Shown here piece by piece: positions 1-8,253 of a DNA stretch of 64,000 nucleotides. Position 1 is the first letter of the stretch. Each line of letters begins with the position of its first letter. The stretch is from positions 1 through 64,000 of the forward strand of contig NZ_JARWAM010000016.1 in the NCBI RefSeq assembly GCF_031451695.1, read 5' to 3'. The notes beneath the pieces are model-generated. The model was not told the DNA's origin. It searched no databases and saw only the letters and a program-made list of their open reading frames with translations. This stretch comes from Franzmannia qiaohouensis. GTDB taxonomy: Bacteria; Pseudomonadota; Gammaproteobacteria; Pseudomonadales; Halomonadaceae. The position numbers were made by a program, and so were the translations under genes.

Positions 1-27
1 CGAGATGCCGTGTGGTGCCCCATGCAC

Positions 28-55
28 CCAAGATGGCGTTGCAAACTCATCTTGG
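28..55. other. stem-loop upstream of pilC
   Basis: A perfect 8-bp inverted repeat (CCAAGATG / CATCTTGG) with a 12-base loop. It has no T-run on either side, so it is not a classical intrinsic terminator. It may lie in the 3' region of a gene outside the window. I see no reading frame I would call a gene in 1-270; the rest of that stretch holds a copy of the dispersed repeat and the pilC leader. Confidence 0.35.
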
Positions 56-110
56 CACAAGGGGGGACGGGTCCATCCCATTTCCCACACTAAAGAGGGC
101 GCCGAGCAGC

Positions 111-208
111 AAGCGAGGGACGCTGGCGGTAGGTCGCAGAGGGGGTTCTATGCCAGGGATGGTTTACAGCGCCCCCTCGTAGGCCTACCGCCAGGTAAGT
201 CCCGAGCG
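111..208 (+). repeat. dispersed structured repeat, copy 1 (short form)
   Basis: A short copy of a repeat family found also at 22626-22832, 23467-23673, 39204-39318 and 43772-43980. Its outer arms are an 11-bp inverted repeat, CTGGCGGTAGG (123-133) and CCTACCGCCAG (184-194). Between them are the family's left block and its conserved right block (AGGGATGGTTTACAGCGCC). The central hairpin-rich segment of about 110 bp present in the long copies is missing, as if lost between the two GCC(C)AGGGATGG-like sequences that border it. Confidence 0.7.
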
Positions 209-270
209 GAGGCGGGGGTGGTCCTAATCAACTCGCTGGGCGCTGCAACCTATAACGCAGGGGAACAATA

Positions 271-1503
271 ATGGCGACACGACAGCTCAAGGCGCCAACC
301 AAGGTCAAGCTGCACCGTTGGAAGTGGGCCGGCAAGGGCCCCAACGGGCGCAAGGTGCAGGGCGAGATCGTCGCCAGCCAGAAGGCCGAGGTGGAACGCG
401 AACTGGCCGGGCAGAGCATCATCATCAAGAGCGTGCGCCGCAAGAGCTCGCTGTTCGGCGGCATGGGCACGATCAAGTCCCGTGACGTAATGCTGTTCGC
501 CCGCCAGATGGCGACCATGATTCGCGCCGGGGTGCCGGTGCTGCAGGCCTTCCAGGTGGTCGCCGAGAGCCTCAAGAAGCCCGCCATGAGCGCCCTGGTA
601 CAGGAGCTGATGAACGAGGTAGCAGCCGGGGCGAGCTTCTCCGAGGCGCTCAAGCGCCATCCCGAGCACTTCGATCGGCTGTTCGCCAACATGGTCGAGG
701 CCGGCGAGCAGTCGGGCTCGCTGGACCGCATGCTGGAGCGGGTGGCGACCTACAAGGAGAAGGTCGAGTCGCTCAAGGGGCGGGTCAAGAAGGCGCTCTA
801 CTACCCGATCGCGGTCATCACTGTGGCCATCGGCGTCACCGCGCTGCTGCTGATCAAGGTAGTACCGCAGTTCGAGAGCCTGTTCCGCGGTTTCGGCGCC
901 GAGCTGCCGGCGATGACGCGCATGACCATTACGCTCTCCGAGTTTGCCCAGGCCTACTGGCTGTGGGGCATCGTCATCGCGGTGGGGACGGTAGTCGGTA
1001 TCCGCCAGGGCATGAAGCGCTCCGAGGCCTTCGCCTACCGCATGCACGCCCTGTCGCTGCGGATTCCGGTGATTGGCGACATACTCGACAAGTCGTGCGT
1101 GGCGCGCTACTCGCGCACCCTGGCCACCACCTTCGGCGCCGGGGTGCCGCTGGTCGAGTCGCTGGAGACCGCCGCCGGCGCCGCCGGCAACAAGGTCTAC
1201 GAGCGCGCCGTACTGCAGGTGCGCGACGACGTTGCCACCGGCCAGCAGCTCTACTTTGCCATGCGCCTCACCGAGCGCTTCCCGCCGCTGGCCGTGCAGA
1301 TGGTCAGCATCGGCGAGGAGGCCGGCTCGCTGGACGCCATGCTCAACCGCGTGGCCGACTACTACGAGGAGGAGGTCGACAACAAGGTAGACGCCCTCAC
1401 CTCGCTGCTAGAGCCGTTCATCATCGTGGTCCTCGGCGTGCTGGTGGGCGGCCTGGTAGTCTCGATGTACCTGCCGATCTTCGAACTGGGGAGTGTACTT
1501 TGA
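271..1503 (+). CDS. pilC: type IV pilus inner-membrane platform protein PilC
   Basis: Polytopic inner-membrane protein of the type IV pilus (GspF/PilC family) that couples the PilB/PilT motor ATPases to pilin assembly. The 410 residues are close to the usual family length and hold two T2SSF domains: about residues 70-195, opening with ARQMATMIRAGVPVLQAF, and about 275-400, opening with YSRTLATTFGAGVPLVES. Each ends in a hydrophobic segment, and the C-terminus carries the family's MYLPIFELGSVL. The ATG follows AGGGGA at a good distance. It overlaps pilD by four bases (TTGA), so the two are probably translationally coupled. No pilB is visible upstream within the window. Confidence 0.96.
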   Translation: MATRQLKAPTKVKLHRWKWAGKGPNGRKVQGEIVASQKAEVERELAGQSIIIKSVRRKSSLFGGMGTIKSRDVMLFARQMATMIRAGVPVLQAFQVVAESLKKPAMSALVQELMNEVAAGASFSEALKRHPEHFDRLFANMVEAGEQSGSLDRMLERVATYKEKVESLKGRVKKALYYPIAVITVAIGVTALLLIKVVPQFESLFRGFGAELPAMTRMTITLSEFAQAYWLWGIVIAVGTVVGIRQGMKRSEAFAYRMHALSLRIPVIGDILDKSCVARYSRTLATTFGAGVPLVESLETAAGAAGNKVYERAVLQVRDDVATGQQLYFAMRLTERFPPLAVQMVSIGEEAGSLDAMLNRVADYYEEEVDNKVDALTSLLEPFIIVVLGVLVGGLVVSMYLPIFELGSVL

Positions 1504-2360
1504 GCGTGACGCTAGACCTTCCAGCCGCGGTGCTCTGGCCGCTGGCCGCTCTGCTCGGGCTGTGCCTGGGCAGTTTTCTCAACGTGGTGATCACCCGCCT
1601 GCCGGTGATGCTGATGCAGGGCTGGCGGGCCGAGGCGCTGGATGCCCTGGAGCAGCAGCCGGAGGCAGTGCCGCGCTTCAACCTGCTGACGCCGCGCTCG
1701 CAGTGCCCCGGCTGCGGCCAGCCGATTGCCTGGCACGACAACATCCCGCTGCTCGGCTATCTCAAGCGCCGCGGGCGCTGCGCCGGCTGCAACGGACGGA
1801 TCAGTCCGCAGTACCCGCTGATCGAGCTGGCCGGGGCGATACTGACGCTCGCCGCAGTAGCGCTGTACGGCGCCAGCCTGGCCGGGCTGTTCATCGTCGG
1901 CGCCTGCCTGACGCTGCTGGCGCTGGCGGTGATCGACCTGCGCACCCAGCTGCTGCCCGACATCGTGACCCTGCCGCTGCTATGGGCAGGGCTGCTCTAC
2001 CAGTTGCTGTTCCAGCCGCTGCTGCTGCCCAGCGCGGTGATCGGGGCGATGCTCGGCTATCTCGCACTGTGGAGCTTCTACTGGCTGTTCAAGCTGGTCA
2101 CCGGCAAGGAGGGCATGGGCTACGGCGACTTCAAGCTGCTCGCCGCACTCGGTGCCTGGCTAGGCTGGCAGTACCTGCCGCTGCTGCTGATCCTGTCTGC
2201 CGGGGTCGGCGCGCTGATCGGCATCGCACTGCAGCTGGCGCTGCCCAAGCTGCGCGGCGCGCCTATGCCGTTCGGCCCCTTCCTGGCCATGGCCGGCTGG
2301 ATCGCCCTGCTGATGGGCGAGCCGCTGATGGCGTTCTATATCGGGATCGTCGGTGTCTAG
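1500..2360 (+). CDS. pilD: prepilin leader peptidase / N-methyltransferase PilD
   Basis: Bifunctional inner-membrane aspartyl protease that cleaves type IV prepilin leader peptides and N-methylates the new N-terminus. The 286 residues carry the cytoplasmic zinc-binding pairs C69-x2-C72 and C94-x2-C97, the first catalytic Asp in AVIDLRTQ (about D146), the second in the GMGYGDFK motif (about D210), and about eight membrane segments. I chose the TTG at 1500, which overlaps the pilC stop, because GGGGAG lies six bases upstream. A GTG at 1506 is the alternative. The longer open frame upstream is an out-of-frame shadow of pilC. Confidence 0.94.
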   Translation: MSVTLDLPAAVLWPLAALLGLCLGSFLNVVITRLPVMLMQGWRAEALDALEQQPEAVPRFNLLTPRSQCPGCGQPIAWHDNIPLLGYLKRRGRCAGCNGRISPQYPLIELAGAILTLAAVALYGASLAGLFIVGACLTLLALAVIDLRTQLLPDIVTLPLLWAGLLYQLLFQPLLLPSAVIGAMLGYLALWSFYWLFKLVTGKEGMGYGDFKLLAALGAWLGWQYLPLLLILSAGVGALIGIALQLALPKLRGAPMPFGPFLAMAGWIALLMGEPLMAFYIGIVGV

Positions 2361-2455
2361 TGCTGCGCCCCCGCCGGGGTGGCCACTGGTGACCGCGAAT
2401 CAGGGGCCGTTTATGCTTGGGCGGAGCTGAACGTGGACAACTGGCGGGAGCATTC

Positions 2456-3088
2456 ATGAGCCTTTGCGTAGGCGTTACCGGCGGCATTGCCTCCGGCAAG
2501 TCGAGCGTGGCGCGGGCCTTTGCCGAGCACGGTATCCCTTGGGTGGACGCCGACGATGTAGCCCGCGACGTGGTCGAGCCCGGCGAGCCGGCGCTCGAAG
2601 AGATCGCCGAGCGTTTCGGCCCGCGGGTGCTGGAGGACGACGGCCGCCTGAACCGCCGCGCGCTTCGTGAGATCGTGTTCCAGGATGCCGACGAGCGACG
2701 CTGGCTGGAGTCGGTGACCCATCCGCGTATCCGCGAGCGCCTGGTGGCACGGCTGGCGGAGATGGCAGAGAGCCCGGCGCCCTATCATCTGCTGGTCTCG
2801 CCGCTGCTGTTCGAGTCGGGCCAGGCGGCGCTTACCGACCGCACCCTGGTGATCGATGTGCCAGAAGCAGTGCAGGTCGCGCGCACCGCGGCACGCGACG
2901 GCGTCGACGAGGCTCAGGCCAAGGCCATCGTCGCCGCCCAGCTGCCGCGCACCGAACGCCTGGCCCGCGGCGACGATATCCTCGACAATGGGGGGGATCT
3001 CGCGGCGCTGACCCAGCGCGTCGCCGAGCTAGACCGCTACTATCGACAACTGTGTCGGCAACTCGCCAACGACTTACCACGGAAGTGA
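2456..3088 (+). CDS. coaE: dephospho-CoA kinase CoaE
   Basis: Last step of coenzyme A synthesis: ATP-dependent phosphorylation of the 3'-hydroxyl of dephospho-CoA ribose. The 210-residue product begins with a P-loop, GGIASGKSS (residues 9-17), and continues with family sequences such as WVDADDVARDVV and VTHPRIRERL. The ATG at 2456 is preceded by GGCGGGAG. A longer frame from 2417 has no support. It is followed one base after its stop by yacG, the coaE–yacG order common in gammaproteobacteria next to pilD. Confidence 0.95.
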   Translation: MSLCVGVTGGIASGKSSVARAFAEHGIPWVDADDVARDVVEPGEPALEEIAERFGPRVLEDDGRLNRRALREIVFQDADERRWLESVTHPRIRERLVARLAEMAESPAPYHLLVSPLLFESGQAALTDRTLVIDVPEAVQVARTAARDGVDEAQAKAIVAAQLPRTERLARGDDILDNGGDLAALTQRVAELDRYYRQLCRQLANDLPRK

Positions 3089-3089
3089 C

Positions 3090-3332
3090 ATGAGCCAGCG
3101 TCAGACCCCATCACGCCCTCTCGAGGTTCCCTGCCCTCGCTGCCAGACGCCGGTGGCCTGGGTGGAGGAGAATCTATTCCGCCCGTTCTGCTCAGAGCGC
3201 TGTAAGCTGATCGACCTCGGCGCTTGGGCCGACGGCAGCCACCGTATCGCCGGCGAGCCGGCGATGGACGAGACCGAGATCGATGAGATGATCATGCGCG
3301 CCGAGCGCGGCGACACAGGCCGAGACGACTAG
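3090..3332 (+). CDS. yacG: DNA gyrase inhibitor YacG (zinc protein)
   Basis: Small zinc protein of 80 residues. It has the YacG signature of two cysteine pairs, CPRCQ near the N-terminus and FCSERCKLIDLGAWADG after about 17 further residues. E. coli YacG binds GyrB and inhibits supercoiling; that role is known for the family and not visible here. The C-terminus is acidic. It is tightly spaced after coaE (1 base) and before the next gene (2 bases), so all three are probably co-transcribed. Confidence 0.93.
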   Translation: MSQRQTPSRPLEVPCPRCQTPVAWVEENLFRPFCSERCKLIDLGAWADGSHRIAGEPAMDETEIDEMIMRAERGDTGRDD

Positions 3333-3334
3333 CC

Positions 3335-4210
3335 GTGGCCGCTCGCCCACCCACCGAGTACCGCCTGCTGGCCGAGCTTGAGGCGGCATTCGATCGGCTG
3401 ATCGAGCGGGTCGAGGGGCTGTGCGAGGTGTATCGCCAGGCACCGGGAACGGCCTGGGCGCTGCACACCCCGACACCTGACGCCGAGTGGCTGCGCCGTG
3501 TACTGCTGGATTTCTGGTATCAGGACGGCCAGGACGGTCGCGCCACGCGTAGCCACGTGGGGCTGGTGGCCGCCAATCAGACGCTGCTCGACGAAGTGGC
3601 CAGGGTCAATGCCGCCAAGGCGGCGTTTGCCGAGCTGCTGGCGGAGATCCGTGCCAAAGCGGCGAGCCTGGTCCCCGAGCTCAAGGCAGTGCTGCCGTTT
3701 CGCCATCCGGCGCTGCATAGCCACCTACGCGGTCAGGGCCTGGCGCGGCTGCAGCTCAAGCAGTGCTGGCGGGCAATTCCGGTCGCCGATGCGCCGCTGG
3801 CGCGGGTGCGCCTGGCGTGGTATTCGAGCGGGCGCTCGATCAAGAAGCTGAGCGTGAGCGACGCCGAGCAAAAACTGCTGGCGCTGGACAGCGAGGCGTC
3901 CCACGTACGCATTCAACTCCGGCGCCTGGCGGGGATTCCCAGCGCCGAGCCGCTGGCCCAGGTGCAGAAGCAGGCGCCGTTGATGCGCGCCAACCTGTTC
4001 TTCGCCGAGCCGCTGGCCGACGGCCGCAGCCGCCGCGCCACGAACGTCGCCCTGCCGCTGTTCATTCCTAGCCACGACGGCCGCCTGCCCGACTACAATC
4101 TGCCGCCCTTGGCGCCGCTTGAAAAGCGCACCCGAGCCAGGCGCAGCGACGAGAAGCTCGAGGACGAGGTGTTTCTGCCCAGCCTGCGGGTGTATCGCTA
4201 CCGCGGCTGA
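3335..4210 (+). CDS. DNA replication terminus site-binding protein (Tus/Ter family)
   Basis: A 291-residue protein that I assign to the Tus family by hand comparison with remembered E. coli Tus. The middle part (RVRLAWYSSGRSIKKL, about 157-172) parallels the Tus segment LRFGWANKHIIKNL. LHSHL (about 127-131) parallels the HRHL around the fork-locking His144, which makes H128 the likely equivalent. The last residues, FLPSLRVYRYRG, resemble IIPRLHLYVAD. Tus binds Ter sites and arrests replication forks from one side. The start is a GTG two bases after the yacG stop, consistent with coupling. No Ter-like sequence was recognised close by. The call needs a profile search (PF05472) to be firm. Confidence 0.7.
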   Translation: MAARPPTEYRLLAELEAAFDRLIERVEGLCEVYRQAPGTAWALHTPTPDAEWLRRVLLDFWYQDGQDGRATRSHVGLVAANQTLLDEVARVNAAKAAFAELLAEIRAKAASLVPELKAVLPFRHPALHSHLRGQGLARLQLKQCWRAIPVADAPLARVRLAWYSSGRSIKKLSVSDAEQKLLALDSEASHVRIQLRRLAGIPSAEPLAQVQKQAPLMRANLFFAEPLADGRSRRATNVALPLFIPSHDGRLPDYNLPPLAPLEKRTRARRSDEKLEDEVFLPSLRVYRYRG

Positions 4211-4226
4211 CTCGCCCCCAACCCCA

Positions 4227-4292
4227 TCGCGACTGAAGTCGCTCCTACATTGGCCTTGGCGCCATTCGCCGTAGGAGCGAATTCATTCGCGA
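4227..4292. repeat. REPIN: two inverted REP-like units
   Basis: Two 22-base units in opposite orientation lie between the convergent tus-like gene and sthA. One reads TCGCGACTGAAGTCGCTCCTAC (4227-4248), the other GTAGGAGCGAATTCATTCGCGA (4271-4292). Each contains its own imperfect palindrome (GCGAnTnnAnTCGC type). A GCAGCGC–GCGCTGC hairpin follows at about 4295-4311. Related units occur at 5758-5804 and 63056-63122. They resemble the REP/REPIN elements of Pseudomonas. Confidence 0.8.
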
Positions 4293-4311
4293 TTGCAGCG
4301 CGCAGCGCTGC

Positions 4312-5703
4312 CTAGAACAGCCGGTTGAGGCCGTTCTGGGCGGCGACGCGGTAGGCTTCGGCCATGGTCGGGTAGTTGAAGGTTGTGTTGATGAAGTACT
4401 TGAGGGTATTCGCTTCACCGGGCTGCTGCATGATCGCCTGGCCGATATGCACGATCTCCGAGGCCTGGTCACCAAAGCAGTGGATGCCAAGGATCTCGAG
4501 GGTGTCGCGGTGGAAGAGGATCTTGAGCATGCCCACGGTGTCGCCGGTGATCTGGGCGCGGGCGGTATCCTTGAAGAACGCCTGGGCGACTTCGTAGGGC
4601 ACCTTGGCGTCGGTCAGCTCGCGCTCGTTCTTGCCCACCGAGCTGATCTCGGGAATGGTATAGATGCCGGTGGGCACGTCGTCGACGAAGCGGAAGTCGG
4701 CGTCGAGCAGGTCGTCGCTGGCGTTGCGACCCTGGTCATAGGCGGCGCTGGCCAGGCTCGGCCAGCCGATCACGTCGCCCACCGCGTAGATGTGCGGGAG
4801 GGCGGTGCGGTAGTGGTTGTCGACCTGCAGCTGACCGCGGCCGTTGGCCTTCAGGCCGATGTTCTCGAGGCCCAGCTGGTCGGTATTACCGGTGCGGCCG
4901 TTGGCCCACAGGAAGGCGTCGGCGCGCAGCCGCTTGCCCGACTTGAGGTGCACCACCACGCCGGACTCGTCGCCTTCGATGCGCTCGTAATCCTCGTTGT
5001 GGCGCACCAGCACGCCGTTCTGGCGCAGGTGATAGGAGAGCGCGTCGGAGATCTCGTCGTCGAGGAACGACAGCAGGCGGTCACGGGAGTCGATCAGGTC
5101 GACCTTGACGCCGAGCCCGGAGAAGATCGAGGCGTATTCGCTGCCGATGACGCCGGCGCCGAAGATGATCAGGGTGCGCGGAGTGTGCGACAGGCCGAGC
5201 ACGGTGTCGGAGCAGTAGATGCGCGGGTGGCGGAAGTTGACGTCGGCCGGCCGGTAGGGACGCGAGCCGGTGGCGATGACGATCTTCTGGGCACAGATCT
5301 CCTCGACGCCTTCGTGGTCGTCGCGTATCACCAGGGTGTGCTCGTCCTTGAAGCGCGCCACGCCGAAGAACAGGTCGATGCGGTTACGGGCATAGAAGCG
5401 GGTGCGCATCTCGACCTGCTGGTCGATGGTGACCCGGGAGCGTTCGAGTACCTTGGGGAAGGAGAACCAGCGCGGCTCGCCGATATCGCGGAACATGCGG
5501 TTGGTGTTGAACTGCATGATCTGCTTGACCTGATGGCGCAGCGCCTTGGAGGGGATGGTGCCCCAGTGGGTGCAGTTGCCGCCCACCGCCTGCTGCTTCT
5601 CGATCACGGCCACGCGCTTGCCATGCTTGGCGGCGTTGATGGCGGCACTCTCGCCGGACGGGCCGGTGCCGATCACCACTACGTCGTAGTTGTGGACTGC
5701 CAT
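4312..5703 (-). CDS. sthA: soluble pyridine nucleotide transhydrogenase SthA
   Basis: FAD-dependent, energy-independent transhydrogenase (Si-specific) that mainly reoxidises NADPH with NAD+. The 463 residues show the N-terminal FAD Rossmann motif VVVIGTGPSGESAA and the diagnostic GGNCTHWGTIPSKALR. The latter has only one cysteine where true disulfide reductases of the family have CxxxxC. A second Rossmann motif, IIFGAGVIGSEYA, and the FAD-contact AVGDVIGWPSLA follow. The C-terminal dimerisation domain ends in NGLNRLF. It lies between two REP-like elements. Its position next to the nqr cluster matches Pseudomonas gene order. Confidence 0.95.
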   Translation of the reverse strand: MAVHNYDVVVIGTGPSGESAAINAAKHGKRVAVIEKQQAVGGNCTHWGTIPSKALRHQVKQIMQFNTNRMFRDIGEPRWFSFPKVLERSRVTIDQQVEMRTRFYARNRIDLFFGVARFKDEHTLVIRDDHEGVEEICAQKIVIATGSRPYRPADVNFRHPRIYCSDTVLGLSHTPRTLIIFGAGVIGSEYASIFSGLGVKVDLIDSRDRLLSFLDDEISDALSYHLRQNGVLVRHNEDYERIEGDESGVVVHLKSGKRLRADAFLWANGRTGNTDQLGLENIGLKANGRGQLQVDNHYRTALPHIYAVGDVIGWPSLASAAYDQGRNASDDLLDADFRFVDDVPTGIYTIPEISSVGKNERELTDAKVPYEVAQAFFKDTARAQITGDTVGMLKILFHRDTLEILGIHCFGDQASEIVHIGQAIMQQPGEANTLKYFINTTFNYPTMAEAYRVAAQNGLNRLF

Positions 5704-5757
5704 GTGCTGTCGCGTCTCCTTTCCCCTGAATGTGTTATTGCCTCGGCGCCACTCCCT

Positions 5758-5804
5758 GTAGGAGCGAATTCATTCGCGATCTGTGGGAGCCAATTCATTC
5801 GCGA
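5758..5804 (+). repeat. tandem pair of REP-like units
   Basis: Two REP-like 22-mers in the same orientation, GTAGGAGCGAATTCATTCGCGA (5758-5779) and GTGGGAGCCAATTCATTCGCGA (5783-5804), in the gap between the start of sthA and the end of nqrM. A GGCAGCGCG–CGGCGCTGCC hairpin follows immediately (about 5806-5825) and could serve as the transcript end for nqrM on the minus strand. Confidence 0.75.
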
Positions 5805-5831
5805 TGGCAGCGCGCGGCGCTGCCGGCAGGA

Positions 5832-6086
5832 CTAGCGGCGAACTGCGTTGTAGCCGAGGTCGGCGCCGCGGCTCTCATCACCGCGACGGCGGGCGCTGCC
5901 GCGCTTGCGGTTCTCTTCCTCGCAGACCTCGTCCTTGCCGCCGCAGACTTCGCAGCCGTCTTTCATGCCGATGTTATTGAGCCCGCCGCAGGAGCCAGCA
6001 ATCGGCTTGCGTCCGAGGATCACGCCGATGGCCATGGCAGCCATCAGCAGCAGCATGAAACCGAATACCAGTAACCAGATTGTCAT
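5832..6086 (-). CDS. nqrM: Na+-NQR maturation factor NqrM (DUF539)
   Basis: An 84-residue protein with one N-terminal membrane segment (about 3-25) followed by a cysteine-rich cytosolic part: C33, C45, C48 and C55 in SCGGLNNIG, GCEVCGG and EVCEE. NqrM is needed to assemble the Na+-NQR complex, probably by delivering iron for the membrane Fe–S centre of NqrD/NqrE; this is known for Vibrio. The ATG at 6086 has a strong AGGAGG. It lies 29 bases after apbE in the nqr direction, so it is probably the last gene of that operon. The C-terminal 25 residues are Arg-rich and poorly conserved. Confidence 0.92.
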   Translation of the reverse strand: MTIWLLVFGFMLLLMAAMAIGVILGRKPIAGSCGGLNNIGMKDGCEVCGGKDEVCEEENRKRGSARRRGDESRGADLGYNAVRR

Positions 6087-6115
6087 CGTTCCTCCTGAGT
6101 GCCCTCGTGGGGCGA

Positions 6116-6952
6116 CTAATCGCCAAGGTAAGGCGTCATGGCCGGGCTGATGCGTACATCGTAGCCTGTCTGGGCTGTGACAATGAAATAGGCGGCAATG
6201 CTCCGCCGCTCGGCCAGGGCCAGCGCCGCCTGAGGTGTCATGCGTAGCAGCCAGCTGGCCCAGGCGGCGGCCTCCAGCGCCGTGGTGGCCAGCACGCTGA
6301 CCTCGACGACCCGCTCGCTGCCGTTGGCCAGCCACCAGCCGGCGGGGGTTTCGGCGCTGCCGGCAAGCCCCAGCCAGCGGTCGCGGAAGTCGCCCGCAGT
6401 GGCCAGAGCCAGGTCGTCGATGGCCAAGCGGCGTACCTCGGAGGCGCCGAAATCGGTGGGCTGTTCGAGGGCCAGCTGCCAGGGGCGTCGCCCGGCCTGG
6501 GTGCCCCGCGCGCGCACGTCACCACCCACCTCGAGGAAGTAGCGCGCCTCGCCCTGGGCATCCAGCCAGCTGGCCAGGCCGTCGATCAGCCAGGCGTGGG
6601 CCAGGCCCCGATGCGCCCGCGAAAACGCTGCGCCAGATACGCCAGGCGCGCTGGTCAGCGCTGCATCGAGCAGGGTGATGTGGTCGAGAAACGCCGCATG
6701 CTGGCGTTCAAAGCGTGCCAGTTCACTCTGTATGCCGACTTCGAGGGACCTTGCGTCGGCGCCGGAATCGGCATACAGGGTGAAATGGTATCCGTAGTCC
6801 AGGGCCGCGCCCTGCACGTCGAGCCGCTGGCTGCCGCTATCGCGGCACCCCGCCAGGGCAGTGGCCATCATGGCCAGCCCCAGCAGGGCCGAGATGAACA
6901 GGGCTGGCCCGCGGGCCAGCCCTGTGAGTCGCCGTGAGGCGACGCCGATCAT
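6116..6952 (-). CDS. apbE: ApbE-like lipoprotein (FAD:protein FMN transferase family, divergent)
   Basis: Lipoprotein (lipobox LAGC, C36) in the place of the flavinyltransferase that attaches FMN covalently to threonines of NqrB and NqrC. Family traits are visible: FLEVGGDVRARG (about 139-150), LATAGDFRDRW (about 183-193) and a C-terminal VSVLATTALEAAAWASWLL. It is short (278 residues against roughly 330-350). The usual D-LSgiAKGyaVD region is replaced by FSRAHRGLAHAWLID. The metal-ligand motif ADAWxT reads AAAWAS (about 228-233), so the Mg2+-binding Asp and Thr are not there. The ATG overlaps the nqrF stop by four bases. Activity is therefore doubtful even though the location is canonical. 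Confidence 0.8.
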   Translation of the reverse strand: MIGVASRRLTGLARGPALFISALLGLAMMATALAGCRDSGSQRLDVQGAALDYGYHFTLYADSGADARSLEVGIQSELARFERQHAAFLDHITLLDAALTSAPGVSGAAFSRAHRGLAHAWLIDGLASWLDAQGEARYFLEVGGDVRARGTQAGRRPWQLALEQPTDFGASEVRRLAIDDLALATAGDFRDRWLGLAGSAETPAGWWLANGSERVVEVSVLATTALEAAAWASWLLRMTPQAALALAERRSIAAYFIVTAQTGYDVRISPAMTPYLGD

Positions 6953-8181
6953 CCGCCGAAGTCATCCAGCATGATGTTCTCGGGCTCTACCCCCATGTCG
7001 AGCAGCAGCTTGATCACCGAGGCGTTCATCATCGGCGGCCCGCACATGTAGTACTCGCAGTCCTCGGGCGCCGGGTGGTCCTTGAGGTACTTCTCGTAGA
7101 GCACGTTGTGGATGAAGCCGGTGGGGCCTTCCCAGTTGTCTTCCGGCAGTGGGTCGGAAAGCGCCAGATGCCACTCGAAGTTGTCGAACTCCTCGGCCAG
7201 CTGGTCGTACTCTTCGTTGTAGAAGGTCTCGCGCCAGGAGCGCGCGCCGTACCAGAAGGAGATCTTGCGCGTCGACTTGAGGCGCTTGAGCTGGTCGAAG
7301 ATGTGGCTGCGCATCGGCGCCATGCCGGCACCGCCGCCGACGAAGACCATCTCGGCGTCGGAATCCTTGGCGAAGAACTCACCGAAGGGCCCCATCACCT
7401 GGACCTTGTCGCCCGGCTTCAGGTTGAAGACGTAGGTCGACATGATGCCCGGCGGGTGGTTGGTGCCGGGAGGCGGCGTGGCGATACGGATGTTGAACTT
7501 GAGGATACCCACTTCTTCGGGGTAGTTGGCCATCGAGTAGGCGCGGATGGTCTCCTCGGGGTTCTTGTGCGATATCTTGAACAGGTCGAACTTGTCCCAG
7601 TCACCGCGATACTCCTCTTCGATATCGAAGTCGGAGAACTTGATGTCGTAGGGCGGCGCGACCAGCTGCACGTAGCCGCCGGCCCGGAAGTCGACGTTCT
7701 CGCCTTCCGGCAGCTTGAGGTTGAGCTCCTTGATGAAGGTGGCGACGTTGGGGTTGGAGATGACCTCGCACTCCCACTGCTTGACGCCGAAGACCTCCTC
7801 GGGCACCTCGACCTTCATGTCCTGCTTGACCGGCACCTGACAGGAGAGCCTCCAGCCCTCCTTCTTTTCACGCATGGTGAAGGCCGACTCTTCGGTGGGC
7901 AGGATCGAGCCGCCGCCCTCTTCCACGCGGCACTTGCACTGGGCGCAGGAGCCGCCGCCGCCGCACGCCGACGACAGGAAGATGCCGTTGGCGGCCAGGG
8001 TGTTAAGCAGCTTGCCGCCGGCCTGGGTGGTCAAGGTGTGCTCGGGGTCACCGTTGACCTCGATGGTCACGTCCCCGCTGCTGACGAGCTTGCTGCGCGC
8101 CGCCAGGATCACCAGCGTCAATGCGATGACGATAATGGTGAACATGACTACGCCGAGCAAGATGACAGTTATATCAACCAT
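6949..8181 (-). CDS. nqrF: Na+-translocating NADH:quinone reductase subunit F
   Basis: NADH-oxidising input subunit of the sodium-pumping NADH:ubiquinone oxidoreductase. The 410 residues comprise a membrane anchor (about 5-27), a ferredoxin-like 2Fe-2S domain with ligands C73, C79, C82 and C114 (CGGGGSCAQC then LSCQ), an FAD-binding domain with RAYSMANY (about 213-220), and an NADH domain with FVGGGAGMAPMRS and YMCGPPMM. It ends with the conserved aromatic-containing LDDFGG. It starts 72 bases after nqrE, the largest gap in the operon. Confidence 0.98.
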   Translation of the reverse strand: MVDITVILLGVVMFTIIVIALTLVILAARSKLVSSGDVTIEVNGDPEHTLTTQAGGKLLNTLAANGIFLSSACGGGGSCAQCKCRVEEGGGSILPTEESAFTMREKKEGWRLSCQVPVKQDMKVEVPEEVFGVKQWECEVISNPNVATFIKELNLKLPEGENVDFRAGGYVQLVAPPYDIKFSDFDIEEEYRGDWDKFDLFKISHKNPEETIRAYSMANYPEEVGILKFNIRIATPPPGTNHPPGIMSTYVFNLKPGDKVQVMGPFGEFFAKDSDAEMVFVGGGAGMAPMRSHIFDQLKRLKSTRKISFWYGARSWRETFYNEEYDQLAEEFDNFEWHLALSDPLPEDNWEGPTGFIHNVLYEKYLKDHPAPEDCEYYMCGPPMMNASVIKLLLDMGVEPENIMLDDFGG

Positions 8182-8253
8182 GTCGGGTTCCTATTTCAAT
8201 CGTTGCCTTGTCACGTGGGGCATGCCGGGCGGCGCTGCCACCCGGCACGCGAC

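Noticed and set aside
251..256. TATAAC as a pilC -10 box
   Set aside because: It is only 14 bases before the ATG, so the transcript would start within the ribosome-binding site, and no -35 fits.
5..271. Open frame before pilC
   Set aside because: It runs through repeat copy 1 and its inverted arms, and has no family sequence or ribosome-binding site.
4447..5835. Long plus-strand frame of 462 codons opposite sthA
   Set aside because: It is the complement of sthA. Its Val/Gly/Asp/His-rich composition is typical of antisense shadows in high-GC DNA, and sthA matches its family end to end.
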